NCBI RefSeq assembly: GCF_026212465.1
Contig: NC_080059.1
Span: 26,055,292 to 26,119,291 of the forward strand
Direction: 5' to 3'
Source: Amaranthus tricolor
Lineage: Eukaryota; Streptophyta; Magnoliopsida; Caryophyllales; Amaranthaceae
DNA length: 64,000 nucleotides
A program made the translations under genes and the position numbers. The notes beneath the pieces are model-generated. The model saw only the letters and a list, made by a program, of their open reading frames with translations. It was not told the origin of the DNA and searched no databases. Shown here one piece after another: positions 20,535 to 34,121 of this stretch; positions within the stretch are counted from its first letter, which is position 1, and each line of letters starts with the position of its first letter.

Positions 20535-23500
20535 TTGATCATTGATCCTTGTTCATTCTTCATCGTTCATTCATCATTGACCATTAATCCTTGTTCATTC
20601 TTCATCGTTCATTCTTCATTGATCATTGATCCTTGTTCATTCTTCATCGTTCATTCGTCATTGACCATTAATCCTTGTTCATTCTTCATCGTTCATTCTT
20701 CATTGATCATTGATCCTTGTTCATTCTTCATTGATCATTGATCCTTGTTCATTCTTCATCGTTCATTCGTCATTGATCATTGATCCTTGTTCATTCTTCA
20801 TCGTTCATTCGTCATTGATCATTGATCCTTGTTCATTCTTCATCGTTCATTCGTCATTGACCATTACTCCTTGTTCATTCTTCATCGTTCATTCTTCATT
20901 GATCATTGATCCTTGTTCATTCTTCATCGTTCATTCGTCATTGATCATTGATCCTTATTCATTCTTCATCGTTCATTTTTCATTTATCATTGATCCTTGT
21001 TCATTCTTCATCGTTCATTCTTCATTGATCATTGATCGTTGTTCATTCTTCATCGTTCATTCGTCATTGACCATTACTCCTTGTTCATTCTTCATCGTTC
21101 ATTCTTCATTGATCATTGATCCTTGTTCATTCTTCATCGTTCATTCTTCTTTGATCATTGATCCTTCTTCATTCTTCATTGATCATTGATCCTTGTTCAT
21201 TCTTCATCATTCATTCTTCATTGACCATTGATCCTTGTTCATTCTTCATCGTTCATTCTTCATTGACCATTAATCCTTGTTCATTCTTCATCGATCATTC
21301 TTCATTGATCATTGTTCCTAGTTCATTCTTCATCGTTCATTCTTCATTGATCATTGATCCTTGTTCATTCTTCATCGTTCATTCTTCATTGATCATTGAT
21401 CCTTGTTCATTGTTCATCGTTCATTCGTCATTGATCATTGATCCTTGTTCATTCTTCATCGTTCATTCGTCATTGACCATTACTCCTTGTTCATTCTTCA
21501 TCGTTCATTCTTCATTGATCATTGATCCTTGTTCATTCTTCATCGTTCATTCGTCATTGACCATTAATCCTTGTTCATTCTTCATCGTTCATTCTTCTTT
21601 GATCATTGATCCTTGTTCATTCTTCATTGATCATTGATCCTTGTTCATTCTTCATCGTTCATTCGTCATTGATCATTGATCCTTGTTCATTCTTCATCGT
21701 TCATTCTTCATTGATCATTGATCCTTGTTCATTCTTCATCGTTCATTCGTCATTGATCATTGATCCTTGTTCATTCTTCATCGTTCATTCGTCATTGACC
21801 ATTACTCCTTGTTCATTCTTCATCGTTCATTCTTCATTGATCATTGATCCTTGTTCATTCTTCATTGATCATTGATCCTTGTTCATTCTTCATCGTTCAT
21901 TCGTCATTGATCATTGATCCTTGTTCATTCTTCATCGTTCATTCGTAATTGATCATTGATCCTTGTTCATTCTTCATCGTTCATTCATCATTGACCATTA
22001 ATCCTTGTTCATTCTTCATCGTTCATTCTTCATTGATCATTGATCCTTGTTCATTCTTCATCGTTCATTCGTCATTGACCATTAATCCTTGTTCATTCTT
22101 CATCGTTCATTCTTCATTGATCATTGATCCTTGTTCATTCTTCATTGATCATTGATCCTTGTTCATTCTTCATCGTTCATTCGTCATTGATCATTGATCC
22201 TTGTTCATTCTTCATCGTTCATTCGTCATTGATCATTGATCCTTGTTCATTCTTCATCGTTCATTCGTCATTGACCATTACTCCTTGTTCATTCTTCATC
22301 GTTCATTCTTCATTGATCATTGATCCTTGTTCATTCTTCATCGTTCATTCGTCATTGATCATTGATCCTTATTCATTCTTCATTGTTCATTTTTCATTTA
22401 TCATTGATCCTTGTTCATTCTTCATCGTTCATTCTTCATTGATCATTGATCGTTGTTCATTCTTCATCGTTCATTCGTCATTGACCATTACTCCTTGTTC
22501 ATTCTTCATCGTTCATTCTTCATTGATCATTGATCCTTGTTCATTCTTCATCGTTCATTCTTCTTTGATCATTGATCCTTCTTCATTCTTCATTGATCAT
22601 TGATCCTTGTTCATTCTTCATCATTCATTCTTCATTGACCATTGATCCTTGTTCATTCTTCATCGTTCATTCTTCATTGACCATTAATCCTTGTTCATTC
22701 TTCATCGATCATTCTTCATTGATCATTGTTCCTAGTTCATTCTTCATCGTTCATTCTTCATTGATCATTGATCCTTGTTCATTCTTCATCGTTCATTCTT
22801 CATTGATCATTGATCCTTGTTCATTGTTCATCGTTCATTCGTCATTGATCATTGATCCTTGTTCATTCTTCATCGTTCATTCGTCATTGACCATTACTCC
22901 TTGTTCATTCTTCATCGTTCATTCTTCATTGATCATTGATCCTTGTTCATTCTTCATCGTTCATTCGTCATTGACCATTAATCCTTGTTCATTCTTCATC
23001 GTTCATTCTTCATTGATCATTGAACCTTGTTCATTCTTCATCGTTCATTCTTCTTTGATCATTGATCCTTGTTCATTCTTCATTGATCATTGATCCTTGT
23101 TCATTCTTCATCGTTCATTCGTCATTGATCATTGATCATTATTCATTCTTCATCGTTCATTTTTCATTTATCATTGATCCTTGTTCATTCTTCATCGTTC
23201 ATTCTTCATTGATCATTGATCCTTGTTCATTCTTCATCGTTCATTCGTCATTGACCATTAATCCTTGTTCATTCTTCATCGTTCATTCTTCATTGATCAT
23301 TGATCCTTGTTCATTCTTCATCGTTCATTCGTCATTGACCATTAATCCTTGTTCATTCTTCATCGTTCATTCTTCATTGATCATTGAACCTTGTTCATTC
23401 TTCATCGTTCATTCTTCATTGACCATTAATCCTTGTTCATTCTTCATCGATCATTCTTCATTGATCATTGATCCTTGTTCATTCTTCATCGTTCATTCGT

Positions 23501-26078
23501 CATTGACCATTAATCCTTGTTCATTCTTCATCGTTCATTCTTCATTGATCATTGATCCTTGTTCATTCTTCATCGTTCATTCGTCATTGATCATTGATCC
23601 TTGTTCATTCTTCATCGTTCATTCGTCATTGACCATTACTCCTTGTTCATTCTTCATCGTTCATTCTTCATTGATCATTGATCCTTGTTCATTCTTCATC
23701 GTTCATTCTTCTTTGATCATTGATCCTTGTTCATTCTTCATTGATCATTGATCCTTGTTCATTCTTCATCGTTCATTCTTCATTGACCATTAATCCTTGT
23801 TCATTCTTCATCGATCATTCTTCATTGATCATTGTTCCTTGTTCATTCTTCATCGTTCATTCTTCATTGATCATTGATCCTTGTTCATTCTTCATTGTTC
23901 ATTCTTCATTGATCATTGATCCTTGTTCATTCTTCATCGTTCATTCGTCATTGATCATTGATCCTTGTTCATTCTTCATCGTTCATTCGTCATTGACCAT
24001 TACTCCTTGTTCATTCTTCATCGTTCATTCTTCATTGATCATTGATCCTTGTTCATTCTTCATCGTTCATTCGTCATTGATCATTGATCCTTATTCATTC
24101 TTCATCGTTCATTTTTCATTTATCATTGATCCTTGTTCATTCTTCATCGTTCATTCTTCATTGATCATTGATCGTTGTTCATTCTTCATCGTTCATTCGT
24201 CATTGACCATTACTCCTTGTTCATTCTTCATCGTTCATTCTTCATTGATCATTGATCCTTGTTCATTCTTCATCGTTCATTCTTCGTTGATCATTGATCC
24301 TTGTTCATTCTTCATTGATCATTGATCCTTGTTCATTCTTCATCGTTCATTCGTCATTGATCATTGATCCTTGTTCATTCTTCATCGTTCATTCTTCATT
24401 GATCATTGATCCTTGTTCATTCTTCATCGTTCATTCGTCATTGATCATTGATCCTTGTTCATTCTTCATCGTTCATTCGTCATTGACCATTACTCCTTGT
24501 TCATTCTTCATCGTTCATTCTTCATTGATCATTGATCCTTGTTCATTCTTCATCGTTCATTCGTCATTGATCATTGATCCTTGTTCATTCTTCATCGTTC
24601 ATTCGTCATTGACCATTACTCCTTGTTCATTCTTCATCGTTCATTCTTCATTGATCATTGATCCTTGTTCATTCTTCATCGTTCATTCTTCATTGACCAT
24701 TAATCCTTGTTCATTCTTCATCGATCATTCTTCATTGATCATTGTTCCTTGTTCATTCTTCATCGTTCATTCTTCATTGATCATTGATCCTTGTTCATTC
24801 TTCATTGTTCATTCTTCATTGATCATTGATCCTTGTTCATTCTTCATCGTTCATTCGTCATTGATCATTGATCCTTGTTCATTCTTCATCGTTCATTCGT
24901 CATTGACCATTACTCCTTGTTCATTCTTCATCGTTCATTCTTCATTGATCATTGATCCTTGTTCATTCTTCATCGTTCATTCGTCATTGATCATTGATCC
25001 TTATTCATTCTTCATCGTTCATTTTTCATTTATCATTGATCCTTGTTCATTCTTCATCGTTCATTCTTCATTGATCATTGATCGTTGTTCATTCTTCATC
25101 GTTCATTCGTCATTGACCATTACTCCTTGTTCATTCTTCATCGTTCATTCTTCATTGATCATTGATCCTTGTTCATTCTTCATCGTTCATTCTTCGTTGA
25201 TCATTGATCCTTGTTCATTCTTCATTGATCATTGATCCTTGTTCATTCTTCATCGTTCATTCGTCATTGATCATTGATCCTTGTTCATTCTTCATCGTTC
25301 ATTCGTCATTGACCATTACTCCTTGTTCATTCTTCATCGTTCATTCTTCATTGATCATTGATCCTTGTTCATTCTTCATCGTTCATTCTTCATTGACCAT
25401 TAATCCTTGTTCATTCTTCATCGATCATTCTTCATTGATCATTGTTCCTAGTTCATTCTTCATCGTTCATTCTTCATTGATCATTGATCCTTGTTCATTC
25501 TTCATCGTTCATTCTTCATTGATCATTGATCCTTGTTCATTGTTCATCGTTCATTCGTCATTGATCATTGATCCTTGTTCATTCTTCATCGTTCATTTTT
25601 CATTTATCATTGATCCTTGTTCATTCTTCATCGTTCATTCTTCATTGATCATTGATCCTTGTTCATTCTTCATCGTTCATTCGTCATTGACCATTAATCC
25701 TTGTTCATTCTTCATCGTTCATTCTTCTTTGATCATTGATCCTTTTTCATTCTTCATTGATCATTGATCCTTGTTCATTCTTCATCGTTCATTCGTCATT
25801 GATCATTGATCCTTGTTCATTCTTCATCGTTCATTCTTCATTGATCATTGATCCTTGTTCATTCTTCATCGTTCATTCGTCATTGATCATTGATCCTTGT
25901 TCATTCTTCATCGTTCATTCGTCATTGACCATTACTCCTTGTTCATTCTTCATCGTTCATTCTTCATTGATCATTGATCCTTGTTCATTCTTCATTGATC
26001 ATTGATCCTTGTTCATTCTTCATCGTTCATTCGTCATTGATCATTGATCCTTGTTCATTCTTCATCGTTCATTCGTAA
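20535..26078 (+). repeat. 5796-bp higher-order repeat, copy 3, with 252-bp deletion
   Basis: Same sub-block order as copies 1 and 2 but only 5544 bp long. The missing 252 bp (six 42-bp units) falls near 25590, where a normal unit joins directly to an ATTTATCATTGATC variant unit and the intervening variants are absent. Confidence 0.85.
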
Positions 26079-29000
26079 TTGATCATTGATCCTTGTTCAT
26101 TCTTCATCGTTCATTCATCATTGACCATTAATCCTTGTTCATTCTTCATCGTTCATTCTTCATTGATCATTGATCCTTGTTCATTCTTCATCGTTCATTC
26201 GTCATTGACCATTAATCCTTGTTCATTCTTCATCGTTCATTCTTCATTGATCATTGATCCTTGTTCATTCTTCATTGATCATTGATCCTTGTTCATTCTT
26301 CATCGTTCATTCGTCATTGATCATTGATCCTTGTTCATTCTTCATCGTTCATTCGTCATTGATCATTGATCCTTGTTCATTCTTCATCGTTCATTCGTCA
26401 TTGACCATTACTCCTTGTTCATTCTTCATCGTTCATTCTTCATTGATCATTGATCCTTGTTCATTCTTCATCGTTCATTCGTCATTGATCATTGATCCTT
26501 ATTCATTCTTCATCGTTCATTTTTCATTTATCATTGATCCTTGTTCATTCTTCATCGTTCATTCTTCATTGATCATTGATCGTTGTTCATTCTTCATCGT
26601 TCATTCGTCATTGACCATTACTCCTTGTTCATTCTTCATCGTTCATTCTTCATTGATCATTGATCCTTGTTCATTCTTCATCGTTCATTCTTCTTTGATC
26701 ATTGATCCTTCTTCATTCTTCATTGATCATTGATCCTTGTTCATTCTTCATCATTCATTCTTCATTGACCATTGATCCTTGTTCATTCTTCATCGTTCAT
26801 TCTTCATTGACCATTAATCCTTGTTCATTCTTCATCGATCATTCTTCATTGATCATTGTTCCTAGTTCATTCTTCATCGTTCATTCTTCATTGATCATTG
26901 ATCCTTGTTCATTCTTCATCGTTCATTCTTCATTGATCATTGATCCTTGTTCATTGTTCATCGTTCATTCGTCATTGATCATTGATCCTTGTTCATTCTT
27001 CATCGTTCATTCGTCATTGACCATTACTCCTTGTTCATTCTTCATCGTTCATTCCTCATTGATCATTGATCCTTGTTCATTCTTCATCGTTCATTCGTCA
27101 TTGACCATTAATCCTTGTTCATTCTTCATCGTTCATTCTTCTTTGATCATTGATCCTTGTTCATTCTTCATTGATCATTGATCCTTGTTCATTCTTCATC
27201 GTTCATTCGTCATTGATCATTGATCCTTGTTCATTCTTCATCGTTCATTCTTCATTGATCATTGATCCTTGTTCATTCTTCATCGTTCATTCGTCATTGA
27301 TCATTGATCCTTGTTCATTCTTCATCGTTCATTCGTCATTGACCATTACTCCTTGTTCATTCTTCATCGTTCATTCTTCATTGATCATTGATCCTTGTTC
27401 ATTCTTCATTGATCATTGATCCTTGTTCATTCTTCATCGTTCATTCGTCATTGATCATTGATCCTTGTTCATTCTTCATCGTTCATTCGTAATTGATCAT
27501 TGATCCTTGTTCATTCTTCATCGTTCATTCATCATTGACCATTAATCCTTGTTCATTCTTCATCGTTCATTCTTCATTGATCATTGATCCTTGTTCATTC
27601 TTCATCGTTCATTCGTCATTGACCATTAATCCTTGTTCATTCTTCATCGTTCATTCTTCATTGATCATTGATCCTTGTTCATTCTTCATTGATCATTGAT
27701 CCTTGTTCATTCTTCATCGTTCATTCGTCATTGATCATTGATCCTTGTTCATTCTTCATCGTTCATTCGTCATTGATCATTGATCCTTGTTCATTCTTCA
27801 TCGTTCATTCGTCATTGACCATTACTCCTTGTTCATTCTTCATCGTTCATTCTTCATTGATCATTGATCCTTGTTCATTCTTCATCGTTCATTCGTCATT
27901 GATCATTGATCCTTATTCATTCTTCATTGTTCATTTTTCATTTATCATTGATCCTTGTTCATTCTTCATCGTTCATTCTTCATTGATCATTGATCGTTGT
28001 TCATTCTTCATCGTTCATTCGTCATTGACCATTACTCCTTGTTCATTCTTTATCGTTCATTCTTCATTGATCATTGATCCTTGTTCATTCTTCATCGTTC
28101 ATTCTTCTTTGATCATTGATCCTTCTTCATTCTTCATTGATCATTGATCCTTGTTCATTCTTCATCATTCATTCTTCATTGACCATTGATCCTTGTTCAT
28201 TCTTCATCGTTCATTCTTCATTGACCATTAATCCTTGTTCATTCTTCATCGATCATTCTTCATTGATCATTGTTCCTAGTTCATTCTTCATCGTTCATTC
28301 TTCATTGATCATTGATCCTTGTTCATTCTTCATCGTTCATTCTTCATTGATCATTGATCCTTGTTCATTGTTCATCGTTCATTCGTCATTGATCATTGAT
28401 CCTTGTTCATTCTTCATCGTTCATTCGTCATTGACCATTACTCCTTGTTCATTCTTCATCGTTCATTCTTCATTGATCATTGATCCTTGTTCATTCTTCA
28501 TCGTTCATTCGTCATTGACCATTAATCCTTGTTCATTCTTCATCGTTCATTCTTCATTGATCATTGAACCTTGTTCATTCTTCATCGTTCATTCTTCTTT
28601 GATCATTGATCCTTGTTCATTCTTCATTGATCATTGATCCTTGTTCATTCTTCATCGTTCATTCGTCATTGATCATTGATCATTATTCATTCTTCATCGT
28701 TCATTTTTCATTTATCATTGATCCTTGTTCATTCTTCATCGTTCATTCTTCATTGATCATTGATCCTTGTTCATTCTTCATCGTTCATTCGTCATTGACC
28801 ATTAATCCTTGTTCATTCTTCATCGTTCATTCTTCATTGATCATTGATCCTTGTTCATTCTTCATCGTTCATTCGTCATTGACCATTAATCCTTGTTCAT
28901 TCTTCATCGTTCATTCTTCATTGATCATTGAACCTTGTTCATTCTTCATCGTTCATTCTTCATTGACCATTAATCCTTGTTCATTCTTCATCGATCATTC

Positions 29001-30105
29001 TTCATTGATCATTGATCCTTGTTCATTCTTCATCGTTCATTCGTCATTGACCATTAATCCTTGTTCATTCTTCATCGTTCATTCTTCATTGATCATTGAT
29101 CCTTGTTCATTCTTCATCGTTCATTCGTCATTGATCATTGATCCTTGTTCATTCTTCATCGTTCATTCGTCATTGACCATTACTCCTTGTTCATTCTTCA
29201 TCGTTCATTCTTCATTGATCATTGATCCTTGTTCATTCTTCATCGTTCATTCTTCTTTGATCATTGATCCTTGTTCATTCTTCATTGATCATTGATCCTT
29301 GTTCATTCTTCATCGTTCATTCTTCATTGACCATTAATCCTTGTTCATTCTTCATCGATCATTCTTCATTGATCATTGTTCCTTGTTCATTCTTCATCGT
29401 TCATTCTTCATTGATCATTGATCCTTGTTCATTCTTCATTGTTCATTCTTCATTGATCATTGATCCTTGTTCATTCTTCATCGTTCATTCGTCATTGATC
29501 ATTGATCCTTGTTCATTCTTCATCGTTCATTCGTCATTGACCATTACTCCTTGTTCATTCTTCATCGTTCATTCTTCATTGATCATTGATCCTTGTTCAT
29601 TCTTCATCGTTCATTCGTCATTGATCATTGATCCTTATTCATTCTTCATCGTTCATTTTTCATTTATCATTGATCCTTGTTCATTCTTCATCGTTCATTC
29701 TTCATTGATCATTGATCGTTGTTCATTCTTCATCGTTCATTCGTCATTGACCATTACTCCTTGTTCATTCTTCATCGTTCATTCTTCATTGATCATTGAT
29801 CCTTGTTCATTCTTCATCGTTCATTCTTCGTTGATCATTGATCCTTGTTCATTCTTCATTGATCATTGATCCTTGTTCATTCTTCATCGTTCATTCGTCA
29901 TTGATCATTGATCCTTGTTCATTCTTCATCGTTCATTCTTCATTGATCATTGATCCTTGTTCATTCTTCATCGTTCATTCGTCATTGATCATTGATCCTT
30001 GTTCATTCTTCATCGTTCATTCGTCATTGACCATTACTCCTTGTTCATTCTTCATCGTTCATTCTTCATTGATCATTGATCCTTGTTCATTCTTCATCGT
30101 TCATT
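26079..30105 (+). repeat. 5796-bp higher-order repeat, copy 4, partial
   Basis: Follows copies 1-3 until about 30.1 kb and then switches to the 5516-bp domain. It carries private changes, including ATTCCTC near 27054 and TTTATCG near 28050, that are absent from the other copies. The end coordinate is approximate. Confidence 0.75.
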
Positions 30106-30117
30106 CTTCTTTGATCA

Positions 30118-31951
30118 TTGATCCTTGTTCATTCTTCATTGATCATTGATCCTTGTTCATTCTTCATCGTTCATTCTTCATTGACCATTGATCCTTGTTC
30201 ATTCTTCATCGTTCATTCTTCATTGACCATTAATCCTTGTTCATTCTTCATTGATCATTCTTCATTGATCATTGTTCCTTGTTCATTCTTCATCGTTCAT
30301 TCTTCATTGATCATTGATCCTTGTTCATTCTTCATCGTTCATTCTTCATTGATCATTGATCCTTGTTCATTCTTCATCGTTCATTCGTCATTGATCATTG
30401 ATCCTTGTTCATTCTTCATCGTTCATTCGTCATTGACCATTACTCCTTGTTCATTCTTCATCGTTCATTCTTCATTGATCATTGATCCTTGTTCATTCTT
30501 CATCGTTCATTCGTCATTGATCATTGATCCTTATTCATTCTTCATCGTTCATTTTTCATTTATCATTGATCCTTGTTCATTCTTCATCGTTCATTCTTCA
30601 TTGATCATTGATCGTTGTTCATTCTTCATCGTTCATTCGTCATTGACCATTACTCCTTGTTCATTCTTCATCGTTCATTCTTCATTGATCATTGATCCTT
30701 GTTCATTCTTCATCGTTCATTCTTCGTTGATCATTGATCCTTGTTCATTCTTCATTGATCATTGATCCTTGTTCATTCTTCATCATTCATTCTTCATTGA
30801 CCATTGATCCTTGTTCATTCTTCATCGTTCATTCTTCATTGACCATTAATCCTTGTTCATTCTTCATCGATCATTCTTCATTGATCATTGTTCCTAGTTC
30901 ATTCTTCATCGTTCATTCTTCATTGATCATTGATCCTTGTTCATTCTTCATCGTTCATTCTTCATTGATCATTGATCCTTGTTCATTGTTCATCGTTCAT
31001 TCGTCATTGATCATTGATCCTTGTTCATTCTTCATCGTTCATTCGTCATTGACCATTACTCCTTGTTCATTCTTCATCGTTCATTCTTCATTGATCATTG
31101 ATCCTTGTTCATTCTTCATCGTTCATTCGTCATTGATCATTGATCCTTATTCATTCTTCATCGTTCATTTTTCATTTATCATTGATCCTTGTTCATTCTT
31201 CATCGTTCATTCTTCATTGATCATTGATCCTTGTTCATTCTTCATCGTTCATTCGTCATTGACCATTAATCCTTGTTCATTCTTCATCGTTCATTCTTCA
31301 TTGATCATTGATCCTTGTTCATTCTTCATCGTTCATTCGTCATTGACCATTAATCCTTGTTCATTCTTCATCGTTCATTCTTCATTGATCATTGAACCTT
31401 GTTCATTCTTCATCGTTCATTCTTCTTTGATCATTGATCCTTGTTCATTCTTCATTGATCATTAATCCTTGTTCATTCTTCATCGTTCATTCGTCATTGA
31501 TCATTGATCCTTGTTCATTCTTCATCGTTCATTCTTCATTGATCATTGATCCTTGTTCATTCTTCATCGTTCATTCGTCATTGACCATTGATCCTTGTTC
31601 ATTCTTCATCGTTCATTCGTCATTGACCATTACTCCTTGTTCATTCTTCATCGTTCATTCTTCATTGATCATTGATCCTTGTTCATTCTTCATTGATCAT
31701 TGATCCTTGTTCAATCTTCATCGTTCATTCGTCATTGATCATTGATCCTTGTTCATTCTTCATCGTTCATTCTTCATTGATCATTGATCCTTGTTCATTC
31801 TTCATCGTTCATTCGTCATTGATCATTGATCCTTGTTCATTCTTCATCGTTCATTCGTCATTGACCATTACTCCTTGTTCATTCTTCATCGTTCATTCTT
31901 CATTGATCATTGATCCTTGTTCATTCTTCATCGTTCATTCTTCTTTGATCA
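30118..31951 (+). repeat. 1834-bp duplication nested in the 5516-bp repeat, copy 1
   Basis: The sub-block series starting at 30118 is repeated starting at 31952 (offset 1834 = 131 x 14). The second copy runs to about 33267 and carries private changes such as CCTTCTTC near 32686 and TTCATTATTCATC near 32985. Confidence 0.8.
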
Positions 31952-33267
31952 TTGATCCTTGTTCATTCTTCATTGATCATTGATCCTTGTTCATTCTTCA
32001 TCGTTCATTCTTCATTGACCATTGATCCTTGTTCATTCTTCATCGTTCATTCTTCATTGACCATTAATCCTTGTTCATTCTTCATCGATCATTCTTCATT
32101 GATCATTGTTCCTTGTTCATTCTTCATCGTTCATTCTTCATTGATCATTGATCCTTGTTCATTCTTCATCGTTCATTCTTCATTGATCATTGATCCTTGT
32201 TCATTCTTCATCGTTCATTCGTCATTGATCATTGATCCTTGTTCATTCTTCATCGTTCATTCGTCATTGACCATTACTCCTTGTTCATTCTTCATCGTTC
32301 ATTCTTCATTGATCATTGATCCTTGTTCATTCTTCATCGTTCATTCGTCATTGATCATTGATCCTTATTCATTCTTCATCGTTCATTTTTCATTTATCAT
32401 TGATCCTTGTTCATTCTTCATCGTTCATTCTTCATTGATCATTGATCGTTGTTCATTCTTCATCGTTCATTCGTCATTGACCATTACTCCTTGTTCATTC
32501 TTCATCGTTCATTCTTCATTGATCATTGATCCTTGTTCATTCTTCATCGTTCATTCTTCGTTGATCATTGATCCTTGTTCATTCTTCATTGATCATTGAT
32601 CCTTGTTCATTCTTCATCATTCATTCTTCATTGACCATTGATCCTTGTTCATTCTTCATCGTTCATTCTTCATTGACCATTAATCCTTCTTCATTCTTCA
32701 TCGATCATTCTTCATTGATCATTGTTCCTAGTTCATTCTTCATCGTTCATTCTTCATTGATCATTGATCCTTGTTCATTCTTCATCGTTCATTCTTCATT
32801 GATCATTGATCCTTGTTCATTGTTCATCGTTCATTCGTCATTGATCATTGATCCTTGTTCATTCTTCATCGTTCATTCGTCATTGACCATTACTCCTTGT
32901 TCATTCTTCATCGTTCATTCTTCATTGATCATTGATCCTTGTTCATTCTTCATCGTTCATTCGTCATTGATCATTGATCCTTATTCATTATTCATCGTTC
33001 ATTTTTCATTTATCATTGATCCTTGTTCATTCTTCATCGTTCATTCTTCATTGATCATTGATCCTTGTTCATTCTTCATCGTTCATTCGTCATTGACCAT
33101 TAATCCTTGTTCATTCTTCATCGTTCATTCTTCATTGATCATTGATCCTTGTTCATTCTTCATCGTTCATTCGTCATTGACCATTAATCCTTGTTCATTC
33201 TTCATCGTTCATTCTTCATTGATCATTGAACCTTGTTCATTCTTCATCGTTCATTCTTCTTTGATCA
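31952..33267 (+). repeat. 1834-bp duplication nested in the 5516-bp repeat, copy 2 (partial)
   Basis: Repeats 30118-31433 with a few single-base differences. After about 33268 the order departs from copy 1. The whole nested pair is itself repeated at 35634 and 37468, so this duplication predates the 5516-bp one. Confidence 0.78.
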
Positions 33268-34121
33268 TTGATCCTTGTTCATTCTTCATTGATCATTAAT
33301 CCTTGTTCATTCTTCATCGTTCATTCGTCATTGATCATTGATCCTTGTTCATTCTTCATCGTTCATTCTTCATTGATCATTGATCCTTGTTCATTCTTCA
33401 TCGTTCATTCTTCATTGATCATTGATCCTTGTTCATTCTTCATCGTTCATTCGTCATTGATCATTGATCCTTGTTCATTCTTCATCGTTCATTCGTCATT
33501 GACCATTACTCCTTGTTCATTCTTCATCGTTCATTCTTCATTGATCATTGATCCTTGTTCATTCTTCATCGTTCATTCGTCATTGACCATTAATCCTTGT
33601 TCATTCTTCATCGTTCATTCTTCATTGATCATTGAACCTTGTTCATTCTTCATCGTTCATTCTTCTTTGATCATTGATCCTTGTTCATTCTTCATTGATC
33701 ATTGATCCTTGTTCATTCTTCATCGTTCATTCGTCATTGATCATTGATCATTATTCATTCTTCATCGTTCATTTTTCATTTATCATTGATCCTTGTTCAT
33801 TCTTCATCGTTCATTCTTCATTGATCATTGATCCTTGTTCATTCTTCATCGTTCATTCGTCATTGACCATTAATCCTTGTTCATTCTTCATCGTTCATTC
33901 TTCATTGATCATTGATCCTTGTTCATTCTTCATCGTTCATTCGTCATTGACCATTAATCCTTGTTCATTCTTCATCGTTCATTCTTCATTGATCATTGAA
34001 CCTTGTTCATTCTTCATCGTTCATTCGTCATTGACCATTAATCCTTGTTCATTCTTCATCGTTCATTCTTCATTGATCATTGAACCTTGTTCATTCTTCA
34101 TCGTTCATTCTTCTTTGATCA

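Larger units (their letters stand above)
28606..34121 (+). repeat. 5516-bp higher-order repeat, copy 1
   Basis: 5516 bp is 394 x 14. Landmark sub-blocks at 28606, 29264, 29838, 30118, 31434, 32568 and 33674 all recur exactly 5516 bp later. Its left part also belongs to the 5796-bp domain, so the two domains share a boundary segment. Confidence 0.87.
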
